From Topomyia yanbarensis (taxonomy: Eukaryota > Arthropoda > Insecta > Diptera > Culicidae): a stretch of DNA of 64,000 nt. The first letter of the stretch is position 1; every line of letters starts with the position of its first letter. Made by a program: the position numbers and the translations under genes. Below, in pieces: positions 1 through 11,740 of the stretch. The stretch covers positions 85,953,113-86,017,112 of the forward strand of contig NC_080672.1 of assembly GCF_030247195.1 (NCBI RefSeq), read 5' to 3'. A model generated the notes under the pieces. That model was not told where the DNA came from. It saw nothing but the letters and a program-made list of their open reading frames with translations, and searched no databases.

Positions 1-608
1 GTAGTGATTTACAGAAAAAAAGATGTTTGCATGTATTTTAACATATCCATGCAAATAACTTGGTTCAAGGATTTAGGTAGGTGTTAGCTCAATTGACTTT
101 CCGATGACCCATTTCGCGTACAGCGCCAGACATGTTCCGAGGTCATCGTTCCATCAATCAGCCCCGCCTCACTGTAATGTTTGTATCAAGTGGATTATAA
201 CATTACAATAAGACTTTCGATTCCTTACATGAGGTTAGAAATCGATGCGTATTTAGTGTATTTATTCGAAAAATATACCAGTTTTTCTATTTCCTTCCTC
301 ATCTCCTACTTACGCGAGTGACTGATACTTGCTTATCCATTTTTCGTCCCATTTCAAACCTTCTCCAGATATCCTCAAAATCTCCAGCTTCTTTCTCACG
401 CATCAAACAGCCCGAGCAATCCTTTCTCTTTCTCACATTTGCAGGTACAGCGCAATCACTACTTCAGTTTCCGCTGGTTTCTTCAAAACCAGTTCCTGAG
501 GGGTGGGTTGGCCATCGACACCCGTCCATCTCCCTAGAAGCTACCTGTTCCTTTTATTTCGCTGTCGGCTGAGACTGTTGCGACAATCAATCAATCTATC
601 CCGGTCAA
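1..608. other. Flank, no gene recognised
   Basis: AT-rich sequence with short open frames only. None shows a family motif or splice-compatible coding pattern, and I see no RNA gene here. Confidence 0.5.
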
Positions 609-725
609 ACCATTCGGAATTTGATTCGGATTCCTGAATGGAGTCAGTATGGATCCCAGCTCAAACGCAACAACCGATGCTGAAACCGATTGATTCGGAA
701 TCGGTTGCTGCATTTGAGCTGGGAT
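609..725. repeat. Two adjacent hairpins, the larger pre-miRNA sized
   Basis: Positions 653-678 and 700-725 are inverted copies of each other over 26 bases with two mismatches, separated by about 21 bases. The whole stem-loop is 73 nt, the size of a pre-miRNA. A weaker hairpin (arms starting CATTCGGAAT) lies just before it at about 610-640. Either strand would fold. No mature miRNA is recognised from memory, so this could equally be the core of a small foldback transposon. Confidence 0.5.
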
Positions 726-1656
726 GCCTTTCCTTTGTGAAATTTTCTCCTCTATCATCGATCCACCAAAGCGATGAACCTTAAAGTCAGGTTTAGATGG
801 CGCTGCAGGCACTGAATAGAACGAATGGGAGTGTATTTTAGTGGCTAGAATCACAACCGTACTTGGTGAAATAACGAAAAAAAAACTTTTTTGTTAAACT
901 GCTCTATTCTCGCGACATTTTCACCAGCTAATACACAGCTTAATGGTAGACATGACCTAGTGAATGGTTTCGTTTTTCGATAAATTACACTGTATTTCAC
1001 TCAAAAACTTTAAACAAGTTTGGACAAAAACAAAAAAACCTTCTAGCGACTTGGCAGTGCTGCCACTTTTCCATCACGGTAACGTGACGAGATATCACAA
1101 AATTCCCAAATCATGAACTAGGATCATAACAAAAACTAAACATGTTCAGGAAACAAGCACAGTAATCCTACCAAAACATTCGAATTTAACACCATGTAAA
1201 TATTCGGCGCGAGCTAATTTTTTGAAATTACAAAAAGTTTCTGAATACGAGGTTTATTATTCATTATTTCAGGAACTTGGTCACGATTTTCGTAAATTGT
1301 TCAGCACACGAAATCGAATTTATGAACGGATTTTTTCCGTGCAGCCACTGTAAAGTTTCACCCCGACAAAAGTTCGGTTCGAAAGTCGTTACGAAACGCG
1401 AAGTGTCAAAAAAGTGAAATTCAAGATAGAACTTAAAATAGAGTGACATCAAGGCCTATATAATGCAGCTAGACATTCTAATATTACAGCATAAATAATT
1501 TGGATCTAGGAATGGTTTTTCTGTTGGAATTGCACGAAGCCACCGATAAAATTAATAAATGTACCGATGTAAGCAATAGGCATAGTTACATCTATTGGAG
1601 GATTAACATTGATGATTTTCCTTAACCATAAATTGCATCAGCCATTGTAATCATTA
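726..1656. other. Non-coding stretch, nothing recognised
   Basis: No exon-like open frame, no RNA gene and no transposon end was identified between the hairpin and the MITE copy that begins at 1657. Confidence 0.4.
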
Positions 1657-1980
1657 TAGGGTAAAGTACCTATTTTCACCATACTAAGGAGGGTGCCGCA
1701 CTAATTCATTAATTACTCGGCCTACAATCAATTGAATGCATGCAAATTGGCATCAACAGCTTTACTTCGTTGTTATGAGCCAAGATAATAGCACAAATGC
1801 GCTGCAAACAGTGTAATTCTCGTGTTTGAGCGCATCGAAAACTCGATTCGAATGCCCCTATTGATTCGGTACCATTTAACGCAATACGTTGAACAAAGAT
1901 GGCAGACGCTGCTCTAACCAACGGCTTCAAATTGTTAGGGTGATAATAGGAACATGGCGCAAACACGCGCATCATACAAT
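1657..1980. mobile_element. MITE family copy 1 (TAGGGTAAAG ends)
   Basis: About 320 bp, homologous along its length to 36834-37157 and partly to 24785-24900 and 47970-48190. The left end reads TAGGGTAAAGTACCTATTTT; the right end is a degenerate inverted version of it, best preserved in the 36834 copy. The element lies next to TA, which suggests a TA-target DNA transposon derivative. The minus strand has an 88-codon frame (1709-1975) whose start and stop match the frame in copy 2. Confidence 0.65.
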
Positions 1981-3083
1981 ATAATTTGGAAATGTGAAGA
2001 AATTATGAATCAGACTGAGATTAAAATAATCAAAAGACTTCCGCCAATTTTATTAGGCCTAATATTAATTTTGATATCATATACATTTCGACACATCGTC
2101 ACTCCAGTGCTATTTTGTTAAATTTGTCTTGTTATTTATGATATTTGAGTTTGGCGAGCCACCGAAATTCCGCAGTGGATTTTGGTGCGACATAGACTAT
2201 TCAACAATCAACTAAAATTACCCACGTATTGGATGGACTAAGATCTTCGCACAGGGTACTATACGAACGACGATTTATTTGCGCTCTACAAAATTCCACT
2301 ACATTTCCTACTTCATTGATTGATTGGTCAGTTTATCACAAGGGCTATGTTGAAGTAGGCTTTTCCTGCGTGGATTTCCACTATTACACATGTTATAGGG
2401 TGGTGCAATTTTGGATCCATGTCGAACATTCAGTTTGGAGTCCTTAGTATTTAGTGTCATGCAGCGGATTCAATCGAAAATGTAATATTTGTATAATTCA
2501 GGTAAAAATAGATTTTTTTAAAGTTCGGTGAATTAAGTCCTAACACAAAACAATTTAATTTATTTTTAGAATTACAATATAAAACATTGTGAAAGATAAG
2601 AGCTGTATGACTAAATTCCACTTTAAAAATATTGTAACGTAGTAAAGTAATGCCACGAAACTTCCATTTACACTTTAATAAATTATACTTTACTTCAACC
2701 TTTCAGAAAGTTATTGCACAAAACAAGGAACATTGGTGTAATCAATACAATTAACGAAGAAGACTCTACCAATTTTTTTAGAATTTACACAACTGTTATG
2801 AAATATATCTTGAACTTAAAGTAATTTTTCGACCGGTGCATTTCGATTTCCTTAGCTACTATTGTAAGTTTTGATCCACCCTAATATGCTAATGTAATGA
2901 AATTTTCAACAGGTCGGTAGATAATGGTAGCATCTGCTTCAATGTCTCATTCAACACATCAACTTCTAGCCTCACGTCCGCATAGTCCCGTGATGAAAAT
3001 ATAGTTCCCAGTGCAACGAAGTGAGTGGGATTCAGGTTTTGGTTTCAGTAGAAAGCCGGAGAAATACCGAAACCTCCTACAGT
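1981..3083. other. 5' flank of SLC6 gene 1
   Basis: AT-rich region upstream of the proposed ATG at 3084. A 3' splice-like site (TTTTCAACAG) ends near 2911 and another (GGTTTCAG) ends at 3048, so a 5' non-coding exon spliced to one of these is possible. The in-frame stop at 2994-2996 shows that the coding frame does not extend upstream without splicing. No promoter was identified. Confidence 0.35.
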
Positions 3084-3724
3084 ATGGCCACCTTCAATCC
3101 AGCTTACGTTCCCGACAGCCCGCAGGATTTCAGTACCGAACAGTATGAAAACCATTTCCACCGGAAGAGACGAAACTCACCAGAAACAGGGTCTACGGAC
3201 CACTGCACTTCAATGGCTCGGGTGGGAACTAATCCGGAGAAACACATAAAACGTAATCAACGGGACAAATGGGGCAAGGATATTGAATTCCTGCTTTCCT
3301 GCATTGCCCTGTCGGTGGGACTGGGTAATGTTTGGCGCTTCCCATTTACGGCGCTGGAAAATGGCGGTGGAGCATTCGTGATCCCCTATCTGATTGTGCT
3401 GCTGCTGGTAGGACGACCGATCTATTATCTGGAAATGTTAATCGGACAATTCTCCAGCCGGGGTTGTATCGAGGTGTACGACGCAGCACCGGCCATGCGT
3501 GGTATCGGTTATGGTCAGACCTATTCCACGTTTATCGTGATGACCTATTATGCATCGTTGATGGGGCTTACGACGCGGTATCTGATTGCCTCGTTCGGAA
3601 ATCCACTACCCTGGAGTAAGTGCAAACCAGATTGGAATGCGACCTGTGTGGATTCGAGGATGGCGGTTAGTTTTGCGGAGAACATTACTGCGACCAAAGT
3701 GTCCTCAGCGGAACTGTTTTTTGT
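3084..3724 (+). CDS. SLC6 gene 1, coding exon 1
   Basis: Encodes residues 1-213 plus two bases of codon 214: the cytoplasmic N-tail, TM1 (about 69-90), TM2 (97-118), TM3 (146-171) and most of the second extracellular loop. The donor is GT|GTGAGT at 3725. It ends in the conserved SSAELFF segment at the same place and phase as exon 2 of the paralogue. Confidence 0.9.
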
Positions 3725-6700
3725 GTGAGTATTGTTGGCATTGTTTTCGGGATTAATATTTCAAGTAGATTGAACGGAAATGTGAAAAAGTTTTTTGAAA
3801 GATATCAGTTCAATTTACTAAAAATCAGTAAATTGTATTGATAGATTTCTTAAGTACTCGAATAAACACTTAGTAATATGAATTTTAATTTTATGGTGCG
3901 ATGTGGAATTTTTTTAAACATTATTTTTACGCGGAATTTAGCACGAAATTTTGCTTGAAATTTTGCATGGAATCTCGCACGGATTTTCACGCAGAATTTC
4001 GCGCAGAATTCGACATTTCGAGCGAAACTATGTGCAGAACCGTTCGAAATTCCGTGCGACATTTCGTGCGAAATTCTGTGCAAAATTCCGTTGGAAATTC
4101 CGTGCGACATTTCGTGCGAAATTGTTTGCTGGACCGTTCGAAATTCTGTGCAAAATTCCGTGCGAAATTTCGCGCGAAATTCCATGTGATATTCCATGAG
4201 TAATTCCTTGCGAAATTCCGCGCGAGATTCCGTGCGAAATGTCGTGCGAAATTCTCTGCTGAATCGTTCGAAATTCTGTGCGAAATTCCGTGTGGAAATT
4301 CGCGTGAAAATTCTGCGAAATCCCGCGCAAAATTCCGCCCGAAATTTCGTGCGGAATTCCGTGCGGAATTCCGCACAAAATTCCGTGCGAAATTCAACAC
4401 GAAATTCCGCGCATACTCCGTGCGAAATTCCGCGCGAAATTCCGTGCGAAATTCTACGCGAATTTCCGTGCGAAATTCCGCGCGAATTTCTGTGCGAAAT
4501 TCTGTGCGAAATTCCGTGCGAAATTCCGTGCGAAATCCAGTGCGAAATTCCGTGCGAAATTATGGGCGAAATTCCGTGTAAAATTACGTGCGAAATTCCG
4601 TGCGAAATTCCATGCGAAATTCCGTGCGAAATTCGGTTCGAAATTGCGCGCGAAATTCCGTGCCAAATTCCGCGCGAAATTCCGTGCGAAATTCCGTGTG
4701 AAATTCAGTGTGAAATTTTGTATGGAATTCAGCGCGAAATGCCGTGCGCAATTCTGCGTTAAATTCCGCGCGAAATCCCGTGCAAAATTCCGTGCGAAAT
4801 TCCGTGCGAAATTCCGCGCAAAATTCCATGCGAAATTCCGCGCGAAATTCCGTGCGAAACTCCGTGCGAAATTCCGTGCGAAATTACATGCGAAATTCCG
4901 TGCGAAATTCCTTGCGAAATTCCGCCCGAAATTCGGTTCAAAACTTCGTGCGAAATTCGCACTGTATTTCGCATGGAATTTCGCACGGAATTGAGCCCGG
5001 AGTTTCGCACGGAATTTTGCACGGAATTTTGCACGGAATTTCGCACGGAATTTCGCACGAAATTTCGCACTGAATTTGGCATGGAATTTCGCTCAGAATT
5101 TTGCACGGAAATACGCGCAGAATTTTGCACGGAATTTCGCGCAGAATTTCGTGCGAAATTTCGCATGAAACTTCGCACGGAATTCAGCACAGAATTTCGC
5201 ACGACATTTCGAGCGCAATTTCGCACGGACTTTCGTACGAAATTTTGCACAGAATTTAGCACGGAATTTCGCGCGGAATTTCGAACGGAGCTTCACGCGA
5301 AATTTCGCGCGGAATTTCGCACGGGATTTCGCACGGAATTTCGCACGGAATTTCTCACGAAATTTCGCACAGAATTTCGCACGGAATTTCGTACGAAACT
5401 TCTATCGGAATTTTGCACGAAATTTCGCACAGAATTTCGCAAGGTTTTTCGCACGAAATTTTGCTCGGAATTTTGCACAAATTTTCGCACTAAATGTCGA
5501 ACGGTTCAGCGCATAATTTCGCAAGAAATTCCGCACGAAATTTGGCATAAAATTCCGCGCGGAATTTCGCTCGAAATTTTGCACGAAATTTCGCGCGGAA
5601 TGTCTCACAGAATTTCGCACAGAATTTCGCATGGAATTATGCACGGGATTTCGCACGGAATTTTACACGAAATTTCGATCGCAATTTTGCACGAATTCAG
5701 CACAGAATTTCGCACAACATTTCGAACGCAACTTCGCACGGACTTTCGTACGAAATTTCGTACGAAATTTTGCACAGAATTTAGCACGGAATTTCGCGCA
5801 GAATTTCGAAAGGAATTCCGCACGGAATGTTACCAAATACATTTAAAACTTTCAATTCAAGTATACTCTACTTACAGAAATGACGTCCTCAAAGAAGTAA
5901 CTTCCATCGACAACGGTATTGGAAGCCCCGACTGGAAACTTGTACTGTGTCTTCTATTTCCCTGGATCTGCATCTGTTTGACGCTGATGCGAGGTAAAAC
6001 GAGTTGGAAATTCAAAATATTCACCGTTTTGTCAAATTACACATTCTAGGCATCAAAAGCTCGGGAAAGGCCGCCTACTTTCTGGCAATTTTTCCGTATG
6101 TAGTGATGATCTTATTATTAATTCGAGCATGTACTCTGGAAGGGGCCGGTACCGGAATGCTGTACTTTATCAAACCACAGTGGGACCGAATCTTCGAGGC
6201 CAAGGTTTGGTACTCGGCCGTCACACAGATGTTCTTCTCGCTGACCGTATGCTTCGGAAACGTCATCATGTACTCGTCGTATAATCGGTTCTCCAATAAT
6301 GTATACAGGTATTGAATGTTAGTCAAATTCACAAAGTTCATTACATGATGACTTGTTTGTTTGCCAGAGATGTTACGGTCGTTACTATTCTGGACACTGC
6401 TACTTCAATGCTATCCGGACTGATAGTTTTCGGTGTCATTGGACATTTAGCTCATGTGATGGGCGTCGACGACATTCGCAGCGTAGTGCGTGGTGGTGCC
6501 GGTCTAGCCTTCATAACATATCCCGATGCTATCGCCAAGTTTAGATTTTGGCCGCAGTTCTTTGCGGTAGCCTTCTTCCTGATGCTGTTTGTTTTGGGGA
6601 TTGGCAGTAATGTAGGAATGGCAACCACCATCATGGCCGTGATTAGGGATCGGTTTCCTCAGTTGAAACCTTCGCTAGTGGCGTTTGTGATAGCGATCGC

Positions 6701-7515
6701 TGGATTCGGAATTGGCACAATCTACACAACTCCCGGGGGACAATTTCTGCTGGATTTTCTGGATTTCTATGGGGCATCATTCGTTGCCTTGGTGCTGGCC
6801 GTATTCGAGATTATCACCTTTTCCTGGATTTATGGAGTTGCTCGAATTTGCAGGGATATTGAGTTCATGCTGGGAATTAAAACCGGGCTGTATTGGAGGA
6901 TATGTTGGGCGTTTATTACTCCTGTCATGCTGGCCGCTATTCTGATTTACCACATGGCGACCTACACTGCTTTCACCTTCCATGGATACGTTTTTACGGA
7001 CGGGATGTACGGTAGGCTTAGAATATAGGTAGAGCTGGCTTGGCGAAAATCTGACATTGTTTGAACATGGCGAGTGTTTAAATAGATTTTTTAGATCATT
7101 GTATTGTTTAAAGCTATATTCACATTTGCTTGCTTGTGATAATTAGCTCAACACAATAAATGGAGAACAGTCACCCTGGATAGATCTTTGTCAGAAAGCG
7201 AATCCGCTACTCACGCAGAATAGATTAAGGCAAATAGTTTTATTTACAATTTTTATTAAATTTTCAGCATTCGGATGGTGCGTTTTCGCTGCTGGTGTGC
7301 TTCAGCTTCCGGCTTGGGCAGTTTACACTTTGATGAAGCGGAAAGAGCCGCGATGGCGGGACCAGCTAACAAACTGCTTCAAACCAACCTCCGATTGGGG
7401 TCCAGAGGATCCCGAATTGAACATCAAATATCACGAAATGGAGCACAAATATCAACAGACACTGCCCGTTCAACGAAGCATTTTTAGAAAAGCAATCGAC
7501 AATGTCTTCCATTGA
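3084..7515 (+). CDS. SLC6 nutrient amino acid transporter, gene 1 (5 exons)
   Basis: Sodium- and chloride-dependent neurotransmitter symporter family (SLC6), insect NAT subfamily: a 12-helix plasma-membrane carrier that would couple amino acid uptake to cation entry. Coding exons 3084-3724, 5878-5993, 6050-6308, 6368-7011 and 7268-7515 join in phase to 635 codons plus stop, the normal family length. Signatures: GLGNVWRFPF in TM1 (residues 79-88), [12 protein letters not shown] before TM2, paired cysteines 180 and 188 with N-glycosylation sites (185, 200) in the second outer loop, TQMFFSL in TM6 and LDTATSMLSG in TM7. Asp348 replaces the Asn of the first sodium site, as reported for KAAT1. The N-terminus (residues 1-60) is variable, so the start is chosen as the first in-frame ATG. 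The substrate cannot be read from sequence. It is a tandem paralogue of the gene at 33073-55704. Confidence 0.93.
3725..5877 (+). other. SLC6 gene 1, intron 1
   Basis: A 2153-bp phase-2 intron with GTGAGT donor and TTACAG acceptor. Nearly all of it is the 12-bp minisatellite at 3905-5832. The homologous intron of the paralogue (51343-51401) is 59 bp. Confidence 0.88.
3905..5832. repeat. 12-bp minisatellite with orientation reversal
   Basis: About 160 diverged copies of a 12-bp unit, CGAAATTCCGTG on the plus strand from about 4030 to 4960. Its reverse complement, CACGGAATTTCG, runs from about 4970 to 5832, with a short reverse block at 3930-4020. The array is therefore two long inverted blocks of about 0.9 kb meeting near 4965. 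A longer marker, GCTGAACCGTTCG and variants, appears at about 4029, 4130 and 4258 in the forward block and inverted near 5495-5510. Because the period is a multiple of three and the unit lacks stops, spurious reading frames run through it on both strands. Confidence 0.93.
5878..5993 (+). CDS. SLC6 gene 1, coding exon 2
   Basis: A 116-bp exon (TTACAG acceptor, GAG|GTAAAA donor) encoding about residues 214-252: the end of extracellular loop 2 with the SPDWKLVLC entry into TM4. It is the same length as exon 3 of the paralogue. Confidence 0.9.
6050..6308 (+). CDS. SLC6 gene 1, coding exon 3
   Basis: A 259-bp exon encoding about residues 253-339: GIKSSGK, TM5 ([11 protein letters not shown]), extracellular loop 3 and TM6 with TQMFFSL. 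Here Gln and Ser align with chloride-site residues of vertebrate SLC6 members. It is identical in length and phase to exon 4 of the paralogue. Confidence 0.92.
6368..7011 (+). CDS. SLC6 gene 1, coding exon 4
   Basis: A 644-bp exon encoding about residues 340-553: TM7 to TM11, with LDTATSMLSG (TM7), the loop-4 motif [25 protein letters not shown] (TM8), TPGGQFLLDF (before TM10) and FSWIYGVARICRDIEFM. The upstream intron, 6309-6367, is 59 bp. Confidence 0.93.
7268..7515 (+). CDS. SLC6 gene 1, coding exon 5 (terminal)
   Basis: Encodes residues 554-635: TM12 (AFGWCVFAAGVLQLPAWAVY) and a cytoplasmic tail that includes DWGPEDPELNIKYHEME. It ends at TGA 7513-7515. No canonical AATAAA lies close downstream, so the 3' end of the transcript is not located. 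Confidence 0.92.
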
Positions 7516-8639
7516 TGGATACATGAATTTCCATGGAAACTAATAAGTACAATTTAAAATAGGTATTAGCGGAACATATCGTGTTTAAGTATTTTTGTAT
7601 TTAAGAAAAAAAAAATGAAAGTAAAATCAATTGAAATGAACGTCGATCAAATCACATTGTTGTGTGTCATCTCAGGGATACTTTAACTGATACAAAACTT
7701 AAAGTTGAAGCTAAAGCTACGAATTCCAGAAGTTTTTGGAACAAACTAAACTAGTAATCGAAAGGAAAAGGTTGAAGTCCATTGGAGGGATCATTTGGTT
7801 TATTGCATCCATGTGAAAAGTTATAATTTTAAATATTATATAACCGAATCCTAGAATGCCCGGAACCAATCTTTAAATATCCGCATGTGTCCGACATCCA
7901 ATACATTATTCGTTGTGTCGAGTATTCTGGATAAACATGGTCTTGAGAACCAGGTTCACGAGTCCCCGGAATCGATTTACAAGTGTCTTCATGAGTTCGT
8001 ATTCGAGTTCGTATTTTCTCGTACTTCAGCACATTTCTCAAATATCATAGATTGTTGATATACCGCATGGCAGGAATACTGAGAAACAGGGCTATAGAGA
8101 GAAATTACCGGTCCGAGGAGTCTAGCATAGAGGCCCCTCCATCATTGTAGATTTTTCGACATAGAAACGGTTAAGCTCGAAATCTATTGGAAAAAAATAG
8201 TTCTCTACTAATGTGTATCGTGCATAGAAACTTTTGTGGAGAACTATAGCAGAATGCATTTAGTGGTGTTAATTTAAATAGTTTTGTTCATTTCCAAGGA
8301 TGCTAAGGTCATTTTTTTCCTCGTTTATTCTCTGTCGGTCTCTGTCCGCACTGAGTGCCTATAACCGACACCAGAGAGGTGATTCCACAACTAGATATCA
8401 GTCCATGAGCACATGGACCAGGACGAACGGTTTTACTGCCCTTGCGAAAGAAGACGTGAAACATAGTTTTCATCTCACAAAATCACAACGACCACGATTG
8501 AACCCAGACCTACTGATAAAAATTTGGTCAAGATAATATTTTTTACACAAAATATTTTTTTGCATAAGTTCAATTGGTATAAAATATAGAAAAATATTCA
8601 GCTAAGCTTCCATTCGAGAGTCTTTTAACTACTGCCATC
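7516..8639. other. Intergenic, nothing recognised
   Basis: 3' flank of SLC6 gene 1. The open frames are short and without motif. I see no transposon ends or RNA gene. Confidence 0.4.
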
Positions 8640-9060
8640 AAATTTTGTACAGTCACCTCGTCCACTTTGTTCGCCACATCCAGTTTTGAACGTCTTCGGG
8701 TTCCCCTTGACGATGGACCAATATTCCTCGTTTGGGTCGAGCTCTAGTGTTTTGGGAGGGTTCGTGTCCTTCGGTGCCACCTAAACATGGTTGGCGTCAT
8801 ACCCTTACATACAATTTTTTCGGAATGGCTGGATTCAAAATCCAGCCAAAATAACAGGGACCAAACGTGTTGCTTCATGAAAAGTAGCAGACGTTTTTTC
8901 ATGCGCTCTTTCACGTAAATTTTCTGGTTGGAGTTCTCGCTTTTCAAACCACAGGTACAGACAGCCTGCCAAAGCAGATAGTTCTGTGCGAACCTCGACA
9001 ACTTCATACGCGTCAAAATATCGGCCACTTCCGGGAACCCTTCCGGTTGCCATTACGCTG
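8640..9060 (-). pseudogene. Tc1/mariner transposase remnant
   Basis: Minus-strand frames contain segments typical of the C-terminal catalytic half of a Tc1/mariner-type transposase: KLSRFAQNYLLWQAVC, CGLKSE, IYVKERMKKRLLLF and LLFWLDFESSHSEK (degraded from the usual FWPDLASCHYSK). The segments fall in more than one frame, and the N-terminal DNA-binding part and the terminal repeats are not seen. A dead fragment. Confidence 0.7.
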
Positions 9061-9469
9061 GTGGCAGACGGCGCGCTAGTTGTTCAGATTCAGGCGATAC
9101 GCGAGCAAAATTTTACTGTGTTGCATATTCGGCAAACAGCCAAATGAGACTTTGTAGATTTTTGAATGTCGTGCAAAGAAATCAAATTTTGATGTTGAGA
9201 CCTACGAAATTTTTAGTGGCTTTGCAAGGAGCCGATTTATCAATAATTCATATTTATGCAGAATTCGTTAAAAAACAAAAAGAACATTCAATGCAGGAAG
9301 CATTTATGAAGAGAAAAAAGTAAGGAATAAGCCAGAAAAAATTACTAAATAGATAAAAATGAGACAAAAATGGGAATGCTGAAAAATGACACCTAAAATA
9401 ATAGAAAAATTCTAAAATTCGTAAACATATGCAAATAGTAAAAAACCTAACAATATCAAAAACAAAAAA
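9061..9469. other. AT-rich intergenic, nothing recognised
   Basis: A-rich non-coding sequence between the mariner remnant and a dispersed repeat. Confidence 0.35.
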
Positions 9470-10448
9470 CCTGTTTTAATCCACCTAGCGGTGCAATTTG
9501 CCTTTCCCATTTCTCCAAACTATGATTTAATAGCTGGTTCGTACAATATAACATTATGGAAATGTCTTTCATTCTTATTACACTTGGTAAGTATATATAA
9601 GAGCACCTTTTTGCATTCATCGCGGTGTCGGTTTGAATCGGAGTTTTCTATGTGATCGCACTCCACAACCCGTAACTCCGGAGCCGGAAGTCGGATGGAG
9701 ATGGAATTTAATATTGGTTTCCGGGGACGCAACACCTTTCATTTGAGACTAAGTTGATTAAATCGGTCTAGCCATTTTCGAGAAACCAATATAACCGTTA
9801 TTCTGAATTTGGATGCTTCCGGATCCGTCGATGGTGGCCAGTGTGGCCAAAGAGACTTTGAATGACTGTTAGTGACCTAGATCTACAAATTCAACAAATG
9901 TGTTTACATTTTGGAAAAAAAAATCACCTTTTTACATTCATCGCAGAATTCGTAGAATCGGGATTTGCTGCATGATCGTACGTATCACCCTGTAATTCAG
10001 GAACCAGAGCTCGGATCCACATAAACTTCAACAGCAGCTGATGGACCTTTCATTTAAAATCAAGTTTGTCAAAATCAGGTCAGAAAATTCCGAGAAACCG
10101 ATGTGGACAAATCAACAAATTTTGTTTTGTAACCATACGTTTAAACTCGTAATCCGGAACAAGATGTCGGTTGAAAATGAAATTCAATAGCAACCTATGG
10201 GAATATTATACTTTTCATTTGAATCTTAGTTTGTAAAAATCGGTTCAGCCATCTCCGAGAAACCGATGTGGACATTTTGTTAACAAATCCGCACATACAC
10301 ACATACATACATACATACAAACATACACACAGATATTTTGCGATCTCGGCGAACTGAGTCGAATGTTATATGAGACTCGGCCCTCCGGGCCTCGGTTAAA
10401 AAGTCGATTTTTACAGTGATTGCATAGCCTTTCTTTATATGAGAAACG
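9470..10448 (+). mobile_element. Dispersed repeat, copy A (CCTGTTTTAATCCACC end)
   Basis: About 980 bp. It begins with CCTGTTTTAATCCACCTAGC and ends near GATTGCATAGCCTTTC...TATGAGAAA. The same ends recur at 13531-14139, near 14661, and inverted at 28840-31815. Internal landmarks: repeated CGGTTTCTCGGAG-like 70-100 bp modules, a CA/CATA microsatellite (10291-10330) and a CTCGGCCCTCCGGGCC block. Short GCCTTTCTCAT sequences occur inverted near both ends. No coding capacity; an unnamed non-autonomous element. Confidence 0.75.
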
Positions 10449-11740
10449 AAAAAAAAAATGTAAAAAACGAAGAAAAAACAGAAAATAGACAAAATTAATA
10501 GATTGGAAGAGGTAAATTTTGAAAGCCTGTAAACAATTTGAAAAAATAATAAGATAAAATTTATTGAATAATTAAAACAATTAAATTAAACGGAGGAAAT
10601 AAAGTGGGAAATAAGACAAAAATTGCAGATATAAAAAATATTGCTATGGTAAAATAGTGAAAAATGAGTATACGGCAAAATGAAAAATAATATATCATAA
10701 GCATGAAATATAGCAAAAAGGGCAAAAGGAAGAAAAATCAATGCAACGAAAAATATAAAAACAAAGCTACAAAAATGTAAACAAGTATTGAAATGAACAA
10801 AATCGATCCAGACGTAGAAATAACATTAATACAAAATGTTTAAAACATAAAAATTGGTAACAAAAGAAAAAAATGGAAGGAAAGAGAACTGGGAAACAGA
10901 AAAACACGAAAAACGTTTGAAATATAAAAATTGGTAACAAAATAAAAAATGGAAAAAAAATGAAAACAGGAAACAGAAATAAATGGGAAAAATTGGATGG
11001 AATAGATTGAATAAAAAATAGAAAACAGTGTTCCCAAATTTTATGTAGAAATAGCCCAAAATACACAAAAGTGTAATCAAAGGAAATATTTAAAATCAAA
11101 ATGGATAAAATGTGGGTAAAAATCAAAATGCTAGAAGAAATGGAAAAAAATAAAAATATTACAATAGAGAATGATAAGAGAAAATTTTAAAAATAAATGG
11201 GTTAAATAATAAAATAAAAGTAGAAAACATTTAGAATTAAAGGCAAAAGGACCAAAATAAAACACTGGCAAAAATGTTCAAATGAGAAAATGAATAAAAT
11301 AAAAAACATGAAATCCAAAATTGTTTTAATGGGTAAAAAAAGAAAATTATAAAGGAAATGGAACATAACAATAAAGAAAAATGGAAGAATATTGAAAAAA
11401 TCCATGCAAAACAAAAGTATAAAATTAAAAACTGATAAATGGAGAATATAAAATTCACAACTCAACAAAAACTAAAACGAAAGCCACAAAAAATATTTTA
11501 AAAGAGAAACCTGAAAGTGAAAAATATGGAAAAAGGGCGGATAGAGAAAGTATTACAGTAGATTTATTGAAAAATGAAAAAAACGAGAAAATAATATAAA
11601 ATAAAATTTTAATGAAATAAATCAAAATCAAAATATTATGAACAAACGGACACAAAACAAACCAATAAAATGATAGATAAAACGAAAAAAAACACGAAAA
11701 GATTAAACCAATTGACAAAAAGGTGCAAAGGAACCCGGAG
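10449..11740. repeat. A-rich degenerate simple sequence
   Basis: About 1.3 kb in which the plus strand is overwhelmingly A with scattered G and T and very few C. It is built from imperfect AAAATGGAAAA-like words. The minus strand therefore shows phenylalanine-rich spurious frames. It begins directly at the A-rich tail of dispersed repeat copy A, so it could be an expanded and degenerated tail. Confidence 0.6.

Noticed and set aside
3021..3083. Upstream start for SLC6 gene 1 at a GTG codon
   Set aside because: GTG is not a normal eukaryotic start. The ATG at 3084 precedes a plausible N-tail.
3850..6049. Frames of up to 358 codons with repeated EFRT or ARNF
   Set aside because: The 12-bp minisatellite gives stop-free frames on both strands. 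Only the last part (5878-5993) is a real exon.
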